From Brevibacterium yomogidense (GTDB lineage: Bacteria > Actinomycetota > Actinomycetes > Actinomycetales > Brevibacteriaceae), in contig NZ_JABASY010000001.1 of the NCBI RefSeq assembly GCF_016107685.1, forward strand, positions 524,187-588,186: DNA of 64,000 bases. The letters are read 5' to 3'. Each line of letters opens with the position of its first letter. The first letter of the stretch is position 1. Shown here in pieces: positions 15,936 through 23,867 of the stretch. Below the pieces are notes generated by a model. That model did not search any database, was not told where the DNA came from, and worked only from the letters and a program-made list of their open reading frames with translations. A program made the translations under genes and the position numbers.

Positions 15936-16718
15936 TCAGCGTCCTGCCCAGGTGTACTCCGTTTTCGCGGTGAAGGACTTCACCGCGTTGTGGAAGTCCT
16001 CCGAGCCGTAGACGCGGGACACGATGTCCTCGTCATCGACCGGGGCGCGGTCGTTGAGCCGTCGCACGCCTTCCTTCACGGACCACATCGTGAGGGGTGC
16101 GTGGTTCAGCAGGCGTTGGGCGATCTCGTGCGCTGTCGCATCAGGGTCGTCCGTCACCTGCGAGACGAACCCGGCCGTGTGGGCTTCCTCCGCCGACAGG
16201 AACCGTGCCTGCAGCAGCATGTCGACGACCCGGGACTGTCCCAGGAGTGTGATGAGCAGGTCCAGGGTGTCGGTCGACAGGCAGTTGCCCAGTGTGCGGG
16301 CGATCGGAACACCGAACCGGGATCCGGGTGAGCAGACTCGGATGTCCGCGCTCGCGGCGATGCCGATGCCGCCGCCCACGCAGTACCCTTCGATCGCGGC
16401 GATGACGGGCACGTCGACACTGCGCAGCCGGCCCAGGACCGAACCGATCTGCTTCTCGTACTCCACGCCCCGCGGTCCGTCGAAGGTCTCGAACTGAGCG
16501 ATGTCCGTTCCCGCGACGAACGCCTTGTCGCCTGCCCCGCGAAGGACCATGACCCGCACTGATGCGTCCTCCGACAGCTCGCAGGCCTCCACGAGTCCCT
16601 CGTACATGCTCCAGGTCATCGCATTGCGCTGTTCAGGACGGTTGAACGTGACGGTGAGGACACCGTCCGACGATTCGATGAGGAGGTCGTCGCGCGATGT
16701 GGACGTTGCGGATGTCAT
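15936..16718 (-). CDS. Enoyl-CoA hydratase/isomerase family protein
   Basis: A 260-aa crotonase-fold protein. RPEQRNAM, GAGDKAFVAGTDI (first oxyanion-hole strand) and GYCVGGGIGIAASADIRV (second oxyanion loop) are intact. The usual catalytic Glu of hydratases is not obvious after FGVPIARTLGNCLS, so an isomerase, lyase or carnityl-CoA-type dehydration is possible. Start ATG 16718 lies one base after the CoA-transferase stop, so the two are co-translated. Together they suggest activation of a carboxylic acid to its CoA ester followed by hydration or dehydration, as in carnitine-type CaiB/CaiD pairs. Confidence 0.87.
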   Translation of the reverse strand: MTSATSTSRDDLLIESSDGVLTVTFNRPEQRNAMTWSMYEGLVEACELSEDASVRVMVLRGAGDKAFVAGTDIAQFETFDGPRGVEYEKQIGSVLGRLRSVDVPVIAAIEGYCVGGGIGIAASADIRVCSPGSRFGVPIARTLGNCLSTDTLDLLITLLGQSRVVDMLLQARFLSAEEAHTAGFVSQVTDDPDATAHEIAQRLLNHAPLTMWSVKEGVRRLNDRAPVDDEDIVSRVYGSEDFHNAVKSFTAKTEYTWAGR

Positions 16719-16719
16719 G

Positions 16720-17919
16720 TCAGGATTCTCCCTTGCCGGCGTTCTTGAGTGCCGTGAGCTGCTCGTCGGTGAAGCCCAGGCCGTCGAGGTGGTCATTGTG
16801 CTGGCCCAGGAGCGGGCCCGCCGCCCCTCGCGCGGCAGGTGTCCGCGACATGCGCATGGGCGACCCGATCTGGCGCACCGTTCCCGCCGTCGGGTGCTCT
16901 GAGTCCCAGAAGAACGAGCGGGCATTGAGGTGGTCGTCCGTGAACACCTCCCCGAAGTCATTGATGGGGGCGCACGGGACGCCCGCCTCGTTGAGCACCT
17001 CGGAGATCTCGTCCGTGGTCATCGTCGTCGTCTTCGCCTCGATGAGCTCGATGAGCGCATCGCGGTTCTGCATCCGTGCGGGACCGGTGGCGAACCGCTC
17101 GTCCTCGGTGAGCGGCAGGAGGTCGAGCGATTCGCAGAGCCGCTGCCAGTTCCGAGGGGTGTTCGCGCCGATCGTCGCGTAACCGTCCGAGGAGCGGACC
17201 GCCTGGTAGGGAGCCTGGTTCTGGTGGGCGGATCCGTTGGGCCCACCCACCTTCCCGTCGACGAAGTACGCGGCGGCCTCCCAGACTGCGTACGACACTC
17301 CACTCTCGAGCAGCGAGACGTCGATGTGCTGGCCCTCGCCGGACCGCTGACGTTCGTGCAGGGCCGCCGTCACGGCGAGGGCGACATACATCGCGGTCGT
17401 GAGATCGCAGATCGGCACGCCCACCTTGGCCGGCGGGCTGTCCGGGTGGCCCGTGATGCTCATGAGGCCACTCCGCGCCTGCGCCATGATGTCGAGTCCC
17501 GCGAGCTGCGAGAGCGGACCGTCCTGCCCCCAACCGGACGCGGACGCGTAGACGATCCCGGGGTTGCGCTCCCGGACCGCGTCGTAGTCCGCGCCCAGCC
17601 GCGCGACCACTCCGGGTCGCATGTTCTCGACGACCACGTCGGCCTTCTCCGCGAGGCGCAGGAAGGCCTCCTTCCCCAGAGGCGTCTTGAGGTCGAGGCT
17701 GACCGACTCCTTGTTCCGGTTGAGGAGCATGAATGGCGTGCTCTCACCGCTGACGAAGGGGCCGGTGCCTCTGGTCTGATCGCCGCCTTCCGGGTTCTCG
17801 ATCTTGATGACGCGGGCTCCGAGGTCGGCGAGCTGCATGGTGGCGAAAGGGCCTGCCATGAAGACACCGACCTCGAGCACTGTGAATCCCGCGAGGGGGC
17901 CGGGGGGCTGAGTTGTCAT
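16720..17919 (-). CDS. CaiB/BaiF (class III) CoA-transferase
   Basis: A 399-aa family III CoA-transferase. Features are GPFATMQLADLGARVIKIENPEGGD, NRNKESVSLDLKTPLG, DVVVENMRPGVVARLG, and the catalytic Asp in AGLDIMAQARSGLM near residue 150. It moves CoA from a donor thioester to an organic acid. RBS GAAGGAG precedes the ATG. It is divergent from the GntR gene at 18026 with palindromic sites between. A likely substrate is the acid imported by the TctCBA transporter on the other side of the regulator (inference). Confidence 0.9.
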   Translation of the reverse strand: MTTQPPGPLAGFTVLEVGVFMAGPFATMQLADLGARVIKIENPEGGDQTRGTGPFVSGESTPFMLLNRNKESVSLDLKTPLGKEAFLRLAEKADVVVENMRPGVVARLGADYDAVRERNPGIVYASASGWGQDGPLSQLAGLDIMAQARSGLMSITGHPDSPPAKVGVPICDLTTAMYVALAVTAALHERQRSGEGQHIDVSLLESGVSYAVWEAAAYFVDGKVGGPNGSAHQNQAPYQAVRSSDGYATIGANTPRNWQRLCESLDLLPLTEDERFATGPARMQNRDALIELIEAKTTTMTTDEISEVLNEAGVPCAPINDFGEVFTDDHLNARSFFWDSEHPTAGTVRQIGSPMRMSRTPAARGAAGPLLGQHNDHLDGLGFTDEQLTALKNAGKGES

Positions 17920-17981
17920 GGGGACTCCTTCGTCGCCGTCGATCGCAGATAAATCTATTGAAACTGAGGTGTGATGTAGGT

Positions 17982-18007
17982 TACTGTATTCCCACTACTG
18001 TATACAG
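17982..18007. promoter_or_regulatory. GntR-type operator in the CoA-transferase / regulator gap
   Basis: A perfect 10-bp palindrome CTGTATACAG (17998-18007). TACTGTAT occurs twice (17982-17989 and 17996-18003), 14 bp apart. FCD-type GntR proteins commonly bind TGTATACA-like sites. The site can serve both divergent genes. Confidence 0.55.
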
Positions 18008-18025
18008 AAGACGGCGGTTTTGTAC

Positions 18026-18766
18026 ATGGAGAGCACACTTCCCCAGCAGTCGCGGCCACAGCTGGAGCGTCCGGGGAGCCTGGCCGACTTCGCGCGTCGC
18101 GCGATCGAAAGGGCGATCCTCGCGGGCGAGTACCGACCCGGCGAGCGACTGGTCGAAGAGCGGCTGTGCGAGGAGCTGGGCGTCTCTCGTCCACCCCTGC
18201 GGGAGGCGCTGCAGCAGTTGAGCTTCTCCGGCATCATCGAGCACCGCCCGCGCCGGGGGGTGTGGGTGAAGGACATGACCCAGCAGGACGTGTACGAGAT
18301 CGTCAGCTTCCGCCGCGAGCTCGAGCGCATGGCGCTCCGCCTGGCGATCCCGGGACTGGACCCGTTCAAGGTCGCGGAATGCGAGAGAGCTCTCGACGCC
18401 ATGCGGGACATCGCGAACAGTGACGACGAAGGCGGGCTCGTGGCTGCGGGTTTCGCATTCCACGTCTCCGTGATCCGCCTGGCCGGGCACGGTCGCATCG
18501 AGCAGGCCTACCGTTCGATGGCCCTGCAGCTCCAGCTGTGCATGGCCATGAACAACCGGGCCCGCAGACGCATCGAGGACCTGCAGGGGAACGTCCGACG
18601 CCACGAGGAGCTGCTGTCGACGATCCTCACCGAAGACCTCACGGCGATCGAGACCGCGCTGGATCAGCATGGCGAATCGACGTTCGTGGTGGATTCCCTC
18701 GCAGAGCTCCGGGAGGGGTCGGCACAGGCGACGGAATGGCTTTCGGGCTACGTGCGGAAGATCTGA
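18026..18766 (+). CDS. GntR/FCD transcriptional regulator of the CoA-transferase/Tct region
   Basis: A protein of about 246 aa with a GntR winged helix (FARRAIERAILAGEYRPGERLVEERLCEELGVSRPPLREALQQLSFSGII) and an FCD domain (FRRELERMALRLAI, AFHVSVIRLAGH, RHEELLSTILTED). ATG 18026 is used; TTG at 18020 is an in-frame alternative. The ribosome site is weak (GACGGCGG). It is divergent from caiB-like and followed by tctC, so it probably senses the transported carboxylate or its CoA ester and acts at the CTGTATACAG palindrome just upstream of its own start. Confidence 0.85.
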   Translation: MESTLPQQSRPQLERPGSLADFARRAIERAILAGEYRPGERLVEERLCEELGVSRPPLREALQQLSFSGIIEHRPRRGVWVKDMTQQDVYEIVSFRRELERMALRLAIPGLDPFKVAECERALDAMRDIANSDDEGGLVAAGFAFHVSVIRLAGHGRIEQAYRSMALQLQLCMAMNNRARRRIEDLQGNVRRHEELLSTILTEDLTAIETALDQHGESTFVVDSLAELREGSAQATEWLSGYVRKI

Positions 18767-18877
18767 CAACTCACGTCGATGCGGCGTAGGGGGCCGCAGC
18801 ACAGGAGCGCACAGCCGCGCTCGGATACACGCGAAGAGACCACACGGTTCAACAGAACTCTGTCAAGGGAGACGGAC

Positions 18878-19837
18878 ATGAAGAAGTCGATGAAGACGAT
18901 CAGTGGCCTGGCTGCGGTGGGAGCGCTCACGCTCGCCGGATGCGGAGGCGGCGGTGATGCGGAGGGGTACTCCGCGTCGGGCAACGTCACGATGATCGTG
19001 CCTTTCGCTGCCGGCGGCGGCAGCGACATCGCGGGTCGCGCGACCGCGGCGGGCCTGGAGGACGCGACCGGCAGGACCATCACAGTGCAGAACATCGATG
19101 GCGGGTCCGGGGCCGTCGGCTACTCCGAGTTCCTGGGGAGGAACGGCGACGGGAACTACCTGCTCGCGACGGAGACCGCCATGGTCGCCCTGCCGCTCAC
19201 CCAGGACGTCGAGTTCACCTACGAGGACTTCACCCCCATCATGAAGCTCGCGGAGGATTTCACGATCATCGCTGCGGCGGGGGACTCCGACCTCGAGTCG
19301 TGCTCCGACCTCGTGGAGCAGGCGAAGTCCGAGCGCACCGTGGTCGCCATCGCTGGTGCGACGGGTCTGGACAACATCACGTTCTCACTCATGGAGGACC
19401 AGACCGGCGCCGAATTCGATCGCGTGCCGTTCGAGTCCGGCAGCGAGGTCCTCACCGCTCTCATGGGCGGCCAGGTCGAAGCGGTGTCCGTGAATCCGAG
19501 CGAAGTGTCGGGTCAGATCGAATCCGGTGATGTGAAGCCGCTGTGCGCCGCATCGGAGGAGCGCTACGACTACGAGGGCTTCGAGGACGTCGAGACCGCC
19601 GCAGAGCAGGGGATCGATGTGGCCTTCGCGCAGTTCCGCGGCTTCATCGCACCAGGAGGGATCTCCGACGAAGCGCGTGACTACTGGATCGAGCAGGCAC
19701 AGGCGTACGCGGAGACCGACGAATTCGCGGCCTACATCGAGGACAACCTCCTCCAGCCGACGGTCGAGTACGGCGACGACTTCACGGCGTACCTCGCGGA
19801 GAACGAGCAGGAGATCCGAGAGGCGCTCGACCTGTGA
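18878..19837 (+). CDS. tctC: Tripartite tricarboxylate transporter substrate-binding lipoprotein
   Basis: A 319-aa TctC/Bug-family binding protein. It has a lipoprotein signal peptide MKKSMKTISGLAAVGALTLAGC with lipobox LAGC, then the Bug signature VTMIVPFAAGGGSDIAGRATA. The ATG 18878 follows an AAGGGAGACGG site; longer upstream readings are Arg-rich and unsupported. It captures an organic acid outside the membrane and delivers it to TctAB. tctB follows after 28 nt and tctA after another 9, in canonical C-B-A order. Confidence 0.9.
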   Translation: MKKSMKTISGLAAVGALTLAGCGGGGDAEGYSASGNVTMIVPFAAGGGSDIAGRATAAGLEDATGRTITVQNIDGGSGAVGYSEFLGRNGDGNYLLATETAMVALPLTQDVEFTYEDFTPIMKLAEDFTIIAAAGDSDLESCSDLVEQAKSERTVVAIAGATGLDNITFSLMEDQTGAEFDRVPFESGSEVLTALMGGQVEAVSVNPSEVSGQIESGDVKPLCAASEERYDYEGFEDVETAAEQGIDVAFAQFRGFIAPGGISDEARDYWIEQAQAYAETDEFAAYIEDNLLQPTVEYGDDFTAYLAENEQEIREALDL

Positions 19838-19865
19838 ACCCTGACGGGAGAGGAGGAGGTCTCGC

Positions 19866-20450
19866 ATGAGAACTCTCGTTTCTTCGCGCCGAAAGGCATG
19901 GTGGAAGGAAAAGCGGAGCGATATCGTCGGCACCCTGATCATGGGCGCTCTGGGCGCGGCGGCCACTCTCATGGGCCTCGGGTACGGGGTCTTCGTCGAG
20001 GGGAACCACGTGGGCCCAGGCTTCATGCCGATGGCCATCGGCATCTTCATCTTCGGGGCGTCGATGCTGGAGCTCGGACGGATCCTGATCGCCAGTGATT
20101 CCCTCAAGGAGAATTCCGTGATGGCCGTCGTCGAGACGACCCAGCAGGACGCTGCGGAGCAGATCGCGGAAGTGCAGGGCGAACTCGACACCTTCGGTCG
20201 TACCCAGAAGCAGCGCAATCGTGCGCCCTTCTACATCTTCCTCGTGCTGGCGGTCGCGCTCCTTCTCGTCGATCTGCTCGGGCTCGTCGTGTCGTTCGCG
20301 CTCGCCGTGGCATTCATGGTCATCGTCATCGAGCGTCGACCGTGGTGGGTGGGCATCATCGCAACCTCCTCCGCAGTCGCGTTCATCTACGTGATCTTCA
20401 AGCTCATCCTCAACATCCCTCTGCCCACCGGGTACCTGGGTCTGATCTAG
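19866..20450 (+). CDS. tctB: Tripartite tricarboxylate transporter small membrane subunit
   Basis: A 194-aa membrane protein with four predicted helices in two pairs: IVGTLIMGALGAAATLMGLGYGVF with VGPGFMPMAIGIFIFGASML, then APFYIFLVLAVALLLVDLLGLVV with ALAVAFMVIVIERRPWWVGIIAT. A soluble loop lies between the pairs. This matches TctB. RBS GAGGAGG precedes the ATG. It works with TctA as the permease. Confidence 0.88.
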   Translation: MRTLVSSRRKAWWKEKRSDIVGTLIMGALGAAATLMGLGYGVFVEGNHVGPGFMPMAIGIFIFGASMLELGRILIASDSLKENSVMAVVETTQQDAAEQIAEVQGELDTFGRTQKQRNRAPFYIFLVLAVALLLVDLLGLVVSFALAVAFMVIVIERRPWWVGIIATSSAVAFIYVIFKLILNIPLPTGYLGLI

Positions 20451-20459
20451 GGAGCCTCC

Positions 20460-21968
20460 ATGCTCGAGAATCTTCAGCTCGGTTTCGAGACCGCCCTGAC
20501 GACAGAGAACCTTCTGTGGTGCTTCATCGGTGTTCTCCTGGGCACCGTCATCGGACTGCTCCCGGGACTCGGATCCGCGACGGGTGTGGCGATCCTGCTG
20601 CCCGTCACCCTCGCGTTCGAACCCGTCACGGCGCTCATCATGCTGGCCGGTATCTATTACGGCTCGCAGTACGGCGCGTCCACCGCGTCCATCCTCATCT
20701 CCACGCCCGGCGACTCGTCGAGTGTGGTCCTCACGCTCGACGGCTATCAGATGGCGAGGAAGGGAAGAGCGGGCGCAGCCCTTGCACTCTCAGCGATCGC
20801 CTCGTTCGTGGCGGCGATCCTGTCGCTCATCGGCCTCATCGCTCTGGCGGGTCCCATTGCGGCCTTCGCCCTGAACTTCGGGCCGGCGGAGAACATGGCC
20901 GTCATGCTCCTGGGTCTCGCGACGATCGTGTCGTTCGCGGGGTCCAATGTTCTGCGCGGCATCACCATGGCTGCGGTGGGGATCCTCGTGTCCCTCGTCG
21001 GAGTCGCGTCGGGGTTCTCGACCGCACGCTTCACGTTCGGCAGCACGAATCTGCTGAGCGGCCTGGATTTCGTGGCCGTCATGATCGGGATCTTCGCCGT
21101 GGGCGAGGTCCTCTACCAGATCCGCCGGGGCGGCGAGAAGCCGATCCGGGCGGGTTTCCGCGATCTCCTCGTGACGAAGGAGGAGCTCACGCGGTCTGTG
21201 ACGCCGGCGTTGCGCGGTACCGGTCTGGGCTTCTTCCTGGGTGTCCTGCCGGGCGCGGGCGCGACGCTCGCCTCCTTCGTCGCGTACGGCGTGGAGAAAC
21301 AGGTCAGCAGATTCCGCAAGCAGATCGGGACGGGCGCACCCGAAGGCGTCGCGGCGCCGGAAGCGGCGAACAACGCTGCGGCGAACGCGAGCTTCATCCC
21401 GACGCTCGCGCTGGGCATCCCCGGAAGCGGCACGACAGCGGTCCTGCTGGGTGCCTTCGTCATCTTCGGCCTGCAGCCGGGCCCCCTGCTCTTCGAGCAG
21501 GAGCCCGCGCTCGTCTGGGGTCTCCTGGTCTCCTTCTTCATCGGAAACCTCATTCTCCTGGTCCTGAATCTGCCGATGGCTCCGGTCTTCGCGCAGCTGC
21601 TGCGGATCCCCTATCAGTACCTGTACCCGTTCGTGCTGCTCATGAGCTTCATCGGCGCGTTCGCGCTGGGCAACAACACGTTCACCATGACGGTCGTGTT
21701 CGCGGCAGGGCTGGTGGGCTACTTCATGAAGCGATACGACTTCCCAGCCGCCCCGTTCGTGCTGGGGATGGTGCTGGGGCCGCTGCTGGAGAAGTCGCTG
21801 GTGCAGACCTCTGCTCTGGGCGATGGCAACCTGCTCATCGTGTTCGACTCGCCGCTGTCCGCGATCCTCATGTGTGCCGCGATCCTCGCTTTCGCGTACC
21901 CGCTGGTCAGTGGGATGGTCCGAGGTATGCGGAACCGCAAGAGGGCGGCGGTTCCGGCGGAGGCGTGA
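20460..21968 (+). CDS. tctA: Tripartite tricarboxylate transporter large membrane subunit
   Basis: A 502-aa TctA protein with about 12 helices and both family repeats: LGTVIGLLPGLGSATGVAILLPVT near the N-terminus and GFFLGVLPGAGATLASFVAY mid-protein. IYYGSQYGASTASILISTPGD and LALGIPGSGTTAVLLGAFVI are the matching conserved loops. It is the channel-forming subunit for carboxylate/H+ or Na+ symport. The gene ends just before the hairpin at 21967-22010. Confidence 0.92.
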   Translation: MLENLQLGFETALTTENLLWCFIGVLLGTVIGLLPGLGSATGVAILLPVTLAFEPVTALIMLAGIYYGSQYGASTASILISTPGDSSSVVLTLDGYQMARKGRAGAALALSAIASFVAAILSLIGLIALAGPIAAFALNFGPAENMAVMLLGLATIVSFAGSNVLRGITMAAVGILVSLVGVASGFSTARFTFGSTNLLSGLDFVAVMIGIFAVGEVLYQIRRGGEKPIRAGFRDLLVTKEELTRSVTPALRGTGLGFFLGVLPGAGATLASFVAYGVEKQVSRFRKQIGTGAPEGVAAPEAANNAAANASFIPTLALGIPGSGTTAVLLGAFVIFGLQPGPLLFEQEPALVWGLLVSFFIGNLILLVLNLPMAPVFAQLLRIPYQYLYPFVLLMSFIGAFALGNNTFTMTVVFAAGLVGYFMKRYDFPAAPFVLGMVLGPLLEKSLVQTSALGDGNLLIVFDSPLSAILMCAAILAFAYPLVSGMVRGMRNRKRAAVPAEA

Positions 21969-22010
21969 CGGGCGGCGCCTCTCCCGCGAGCACGGGAGAG
22001 GCGCCCGTCC
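21967..22010 (+). terminator. Terminator hairpin after tctA
   Basis: A perfect 13-bp stem (21974-21986 with 21993-22005; GGCGCCTCTCCCG and complement) and a 6-nt loop. It extends outward as GACGGGC/GCCCGTC with a 3-nt bulge. Its right arm merges into the direct repeat at 22001-22070. Confidence 0.75.
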
Positions 22011-22070
22011 CTTACTTCTCTGTGATCCCCAGGCCGGAGCCGGTGTCGAAGCGTTCGGCCGGCTGTGCAC
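22001..22070. repeat. Direct repeat, left copy: relic of the 3' end of the Panacea-like gene
   Basis: Matches 28543-28612 with about five mismatches in 70 nt. Read on the minus strand it encodes AERFDTGSGLGITEK and a TAA stop, the exact C-terminus of the protein encoded at 28554-29255. There is no gene body attached, so this is a detached 3' end and marks the left junction of an inserted block. Confidence 0.85.
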
Positions 22071-22079
22071 CCATCGCTG

Positions 22080-23042
22080 TCAGTTGATCTGGCACCGAAG
22101 GTCGTCGCCCCGCAGCGCTCGCCCCATTTCCTCGGCGGCAAACCTCTGGAGGTTCGCCAGTGATCGCGCTGAGTAGAACGCGGCATGAGGAGTGAGAAGG
22201 GTGCGCGGTGCCGTTCGCAGTGGATGTCCCGCTTCGAGCGGTTCCGACTCCATGACGTCCAGAGCGAGTGCTCCGATGCGGTCGGCGGCCACAGCCTCAG
22301 CCGCCGCCCGAGTGTCGACGAGCGCGCCGCGAGCGGTATTGACAAGGACCGCCGTGTCCTTCATCGCTTCCAACGCTGCCCGATCGACGATGTGGTGCGT
22401 CTCCGGTGTGAGTGGAGCGTGGACGGAGACAATGTCGGCGTTCGCGATGACGACGTCGAATTCGACGAGTTCAATGTCATCTGCTGCGACCTCGTCAGAA
22501 TCCGCGTAGGGATCGTACGCGATGATCTCTGCACCGAATGCTGCCATTCTGCGGGCTACTTTCCGGCCGATCTGTCCCGTACCGATGAGGCCGTAGACGA
22601 CGTCCGACACTGCGGGGATCTCGCCGATCTCCGCAGCGGATATCCACCCGTCGTCGTGAGCGATAGCGGCGTGATAGTCGGCTATGCGCCGCAACGAGGC
22701 GAGCGCAAGCGCCACCGTGTGGTCAGCGACCGTGTCTGCCCCGTAGTCGGGGACGTTGCACACGCGGACCCCTCGCCGAGTGGCGGCCTCGACGTCGATG
22801 GTCTCGAATCCGATGCCGTAGCGAATCACGGTGGCCCCTGGTGAGAGTCCGTCCAACACTCGCTCCGTGATGGGGGCGTACGCGAGCATGACGACGTCTG
22901 CGCCTTCGGTGAGCTCCACGACGGCGTCTTCGTCAACGACGTTGTCCCCGACGACGAGTGCGGCGCCCGCAGACCTCGCGACGGCCGTTTCCTGGTCGAG
23001 GTCCGGGAACGACTGGTCGGTGATGACGACGCGCTTCCCCAT
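22080..23042 (-). CDS. D-2-hydroxyacid dehydrogenase (NAD-binding)
   Basis: A 320-aa D-isomer 2-hydroxyacid dehydrogenase. The Rossmann loop is GLIGTGQIGRKVARRM with acidic YDPY. The catalytic Arg lies in NTARGALVD, Glu in DVMESEPLEAGHPL, and His in LLTPHAAFYS. It interconverts a 2-oxo acid and a D-2-hydroxy acid such as glyoxylate or hydroxypyruvate; the substrate is not defined. It is the last gene of a minus-strand operon and its start overlaps the aldolase stop by one base. Codon use is less GC-biased than in the flanking locus. Confidence 0.88.
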   Translation of the reverse strand: MGKRVVITDQSFPDLDQETAVARSAGAALVVGDNVVDEDAVVELTEGADVVMLAYAPITERVLDGLSPGATVIRYGIGFETIDVEAATRRGVRVCNVPDYGADTVADHTVALALASLRRIADYHAAIAHDDGWISAAEIGEIPAVSDVVYGLIGTGQIGRKVARRMAAFGAEIIAYDPYADSDEVAADDIELVEFDVVIANADIVSVHAPLTPETHHIVDRAALEAMKDTAVLVNTARGALVDTRAAAEAVAADRIGALALDVMESEPLEAGHPLRTAPRTLLTPHAAFYSARSLANLQRFAAEEMGRALRGDDLRCQIN

Positions 23043-23806
23043 CAGGAGCTCTCCGTTCCCGCTGCCAGGTCTTCGCGATAGGCGCGTCGCGCGGCAGCGA
23101 CGTCCGACGACGTCGTGATGAACGTGAACCCTTGTGATCGTCGCTTCGATGCCTCCGCACCGTCGCCGCAGTGGATGGCTGCGATCTTGCCGTTCTTCTG
23201 TGCGACCGCCAGGATGCGCGCGATCGCCTCTGTCGTCACCGCTTCTTCGGGCCCCGGCTGCGAACCCAGCGAGAATGCGAGATCAGAGGGCCCGATATAG
23301 ATTCCATCGATACCGTCGAGCGCAGCGATCTCTTCGACTGCGTCGAGTCCGGGTCGGTTCTCGATCATGGCCAAGAGGAGCGGCCGGCGATTGAGTTGAT
23401 CAGGATCGTCTGTGTGCATGAGGGCGCCTGCCGGCCCCCATGAGCGGGTCCCGCCCGCGTCGGGGTATGCGAGCGACTCGACAGCCCGACGTGCTTCATC
23501 AACGGATGACACGAGCGGAACTATGATCGCTTCCACTCCGGCATCGGCGAGCATGCCGATCTCGGCAAACCGATTGTCCGGTACTCGCGCGACGACGAGT
23601 GCGTCGCCGCCTGAGCGGATCGCGTCGCTGAGACGAACGACAGAGTCCGCGCGGGCAAAGCCGTGCTGCAGGTCGATACAGACGTATCCATAACCCACGG
23701 ACGAAGCGATGCGTGCGACATCTGCGCTGTCGGTCATCATCCACATGCCGTGGACGACCTCTCCCTCGCGAACTGATTCGGTGCGCGACGTGCGGAACAA
23801 ACCCAT
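23042..23806 (-). CDS. HpcH/HpaI-family aldolase
   Basis: A 254-aa class II pyruvate aldolase-like TIM barrel. Key parts are GYGYVCIDLQHGFARAD, the Arg in VARVPDNR, AMIENRPGLDAVEEIAALDGIDGIYIGPSDLAFSLG (metal Glu and Asp, canonical PSDL) and the closing IHCGDG. ATG 23806 is chosen because AAAGGA lies just upstream; the extra 13 residues upstream have no support. It cleaves 2-oxo-3-deoxy-acids to pyruvate and an aldehyde, and is coupled to the hydroxyacid dehydrogenase. With the TRAP importer it suggests sugar-acid catabolism. Confidence 0.88.
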   Translation of the reverse strand: MGLFRTSRTESVREGEVVHGMWMMTDSADVARIASSVGYGYVCIDLQHGFARADSVVRLSDAIRSGGDALVVARVPDNRFAEIGMLADAGVEAIIVPLVSSVDEARRAVESLAYPDAGGTRSWGPAGALMHTDDPDQLNRRPLLLAMIENRPGLDAVEEIAALDGIDGIYIGPSDLAFSLGSQPGPEEAVTTEAIARILAVAQKNGKIAAIHCGDGAEASKRRSQGFTFITTSSDVAAARRAYREDLAAGTESS

Positions 23807-23867
23807 GGGATTCCTTTCGATTCTACTGGGTGAAACGAGTTTCATGGTCAGTTTGGAAACGGCTGAC

